Positions 5,233-5,707 of a stretch of DNA of 5,707 nt are shown one piece after another (positions within the stretch are counted from its first letter, which is position 1; every line of letters starts with the position of its first letter). The position numbers were made by a program, and so were the translations under genes. The DNA is taken from assembly GCA_900548355.1 (NCBI GenBank), contig URKR01000061.1:1-5707 (forward strand), in the 5' to 3' direction. The notes below the pieces were generated by a model. It was not told where the DNA came from and ran no database searches. It saw only the letters and a program-made list of their open reading frames with translations. The stretch comes from an uncultured Oscillospiraceae bacterium (lineage in GTDB: Bacteria > Bacillota > Clostridia > Oscillospirales > Ruminococcaceae).

Positions 5233-5707
5233 ATGCTTTCCCCCGCCGATACGCTTTCCCTGGCCGGCGCCTGGCAGCTGACGGCCGGCAGCATCCGGGC
5301 CGAGATGCCGCTGCCCGGCACGCTGGACACAGCCGGCCTTGGCGCGCCGGAACCGCCGCAGGCCGGCCGGCTGACCCGCCGCCACACCTATGCCGGCCCT
5401 GCCCGCTGGGTGCGCACCGTTGCGCTGCCGCCGGCCGCGGGCGGACGGCTGTTTTGGGAGGTGGAGCGCGCGCGGCAGCTTTCGGCCGAAGTGGACGGCG
5501 CGCCCTGATTCCCGCCAGCCTGAGCACCGCCGCCGTCTTTGAGCTGACCCCCTGGGCCGGCCGTACCGTGGCCCTGACCCTTATAAGCGACAACACCTAC
5601 CCCGGCTGGCCGGCTGGGGCGATCACCTATGCTTCGGCCGCCACCGACGAAACCCAGACCAACTGGAACGGCATCCTCGGCGCGCTGCGGGTTGTGCGGC
5701 GGCCGGC
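5233..5707 (+). pseudogene. Glycoside hydrolase family 2, N-terminal domain, frameshifted and cut by the window edge
   Basis: Start of a GH2 enzyme (the family of beta-galactosidases, beta-glucuronidases and beta-mannosidases); the substrate cannot be told from this part. The first 91 residues show the sugar-binding, jelly-roll-like N-terminal domain: LSLAGAW (8-14), PLPGTLDTAGLG (26-37) and the TRRHTYAGPARWVRTV stretch (48-63). No signal peptide is seen, so the enzyme is probably cytoplasmic. The frame ends at TGA 5506-5508 after EVDGAP. The protein resumes in the -1 frame as LIPASLSTAAVFEL and SDNTYPGWP, then ATDETQTNWNGILG, which is typical of the same domain, and stays open to the edge. 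One missing C in the CCC at 5503-5505 would explain the break. The ATG at 5233 is preferred over an in-frame GTG at 5221 and an ATG at 5209, which sit too close to the ribosome-binding site or transcript start. It may be a real pseudogene or a sequencing or assembly error. The catalytic TIM barrel is outside the window. Confidence 0.8.

Noticed and set aside
5503..5508. Programmed +1 frameshift at CCC-TGA
   Set aside because: CCC-TGA can be a +1 shift site in some phages, but the homologous GH2 sequence continues in the -1 frame, not +1. There is no good -1 slippery heptamer either.

Overview
The window is GC-rich and its gene content points to a Gram-positive, Clostridia-like bacterium, perhaps a gut Oscillospiraceae such as the Gemmiger/Subdoligranulum/Faecalibacterium group. 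The clues are a split capsule regulator (separate membrane adaptor and tyrosine kinase), a PHP-type CpsB phosphatase, a lipobox protein with a Cys/His motif I associate with clostridial lipoproteins, strong GGAGG ribosome-binding sites and sigma-A-like promoters. The taxonomic placement is inference; the gene families are clear.

Layout. Positions 1-4880 read on the minus strand as two consecutive transcription units. The upstream unit starts at a promoter near 4959-4987. It runs cpsC-like adaptor (4179-4880), cpsD-like tyrosine kinase (3418-4179), cpsB-like tyrosine phosphatase (2666-3421), then an intrinsic terminator (2617-2646). The three genes overlap by 1-4 bases and look translationally coupled. 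About 20 bases after the terminator the second promoter (2567-2595) begins. It drives a secreted lipoprotein (1237-2496), an OmpR/PhoB-type response regulator (559-1218) and a membrane sensor histidine kinase that runs off the left edge (1-562). The last two overlap by ATGA.

Positions 4881-5232 are a divergent control region with back-to-back promoters, short repeats and hairpins. To its right, on the plus strand, is the start of a glycoside hydrolase family 2 gene (from 5233). Its reading frame breaks at about 5503-5508 and the homologous protein continues in the -1 frame to the right edge.

How the genes work together. CpsC, CpsD and CpsB form a phosphorylation switch that in other Firmicutes sets export and length of capsule or exopolysaccharide: CpsC activates CpsD, CpsD autophosphorylates on a C-terminal tyrosine cluster, CpsB removes the phosphates. 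Here the switch is terminated with no glycosyltransferase or flippase gene after it, so its polysaccharide genes must lie elsewhere. The lipoprotein and two-component pair form a separate envelope-signalling operon. A near-perfect 10-base direct repeat around its -35 box is a candidate autoregulatory site. No tRNA, rRNA, CRISPR array, insertion sequence or phage gene was seen, and no wholly new system is evident. The most unusual points are the broken hydrolase frame, the lipoprotein/two-component operon and the repeat-bearing promoters.
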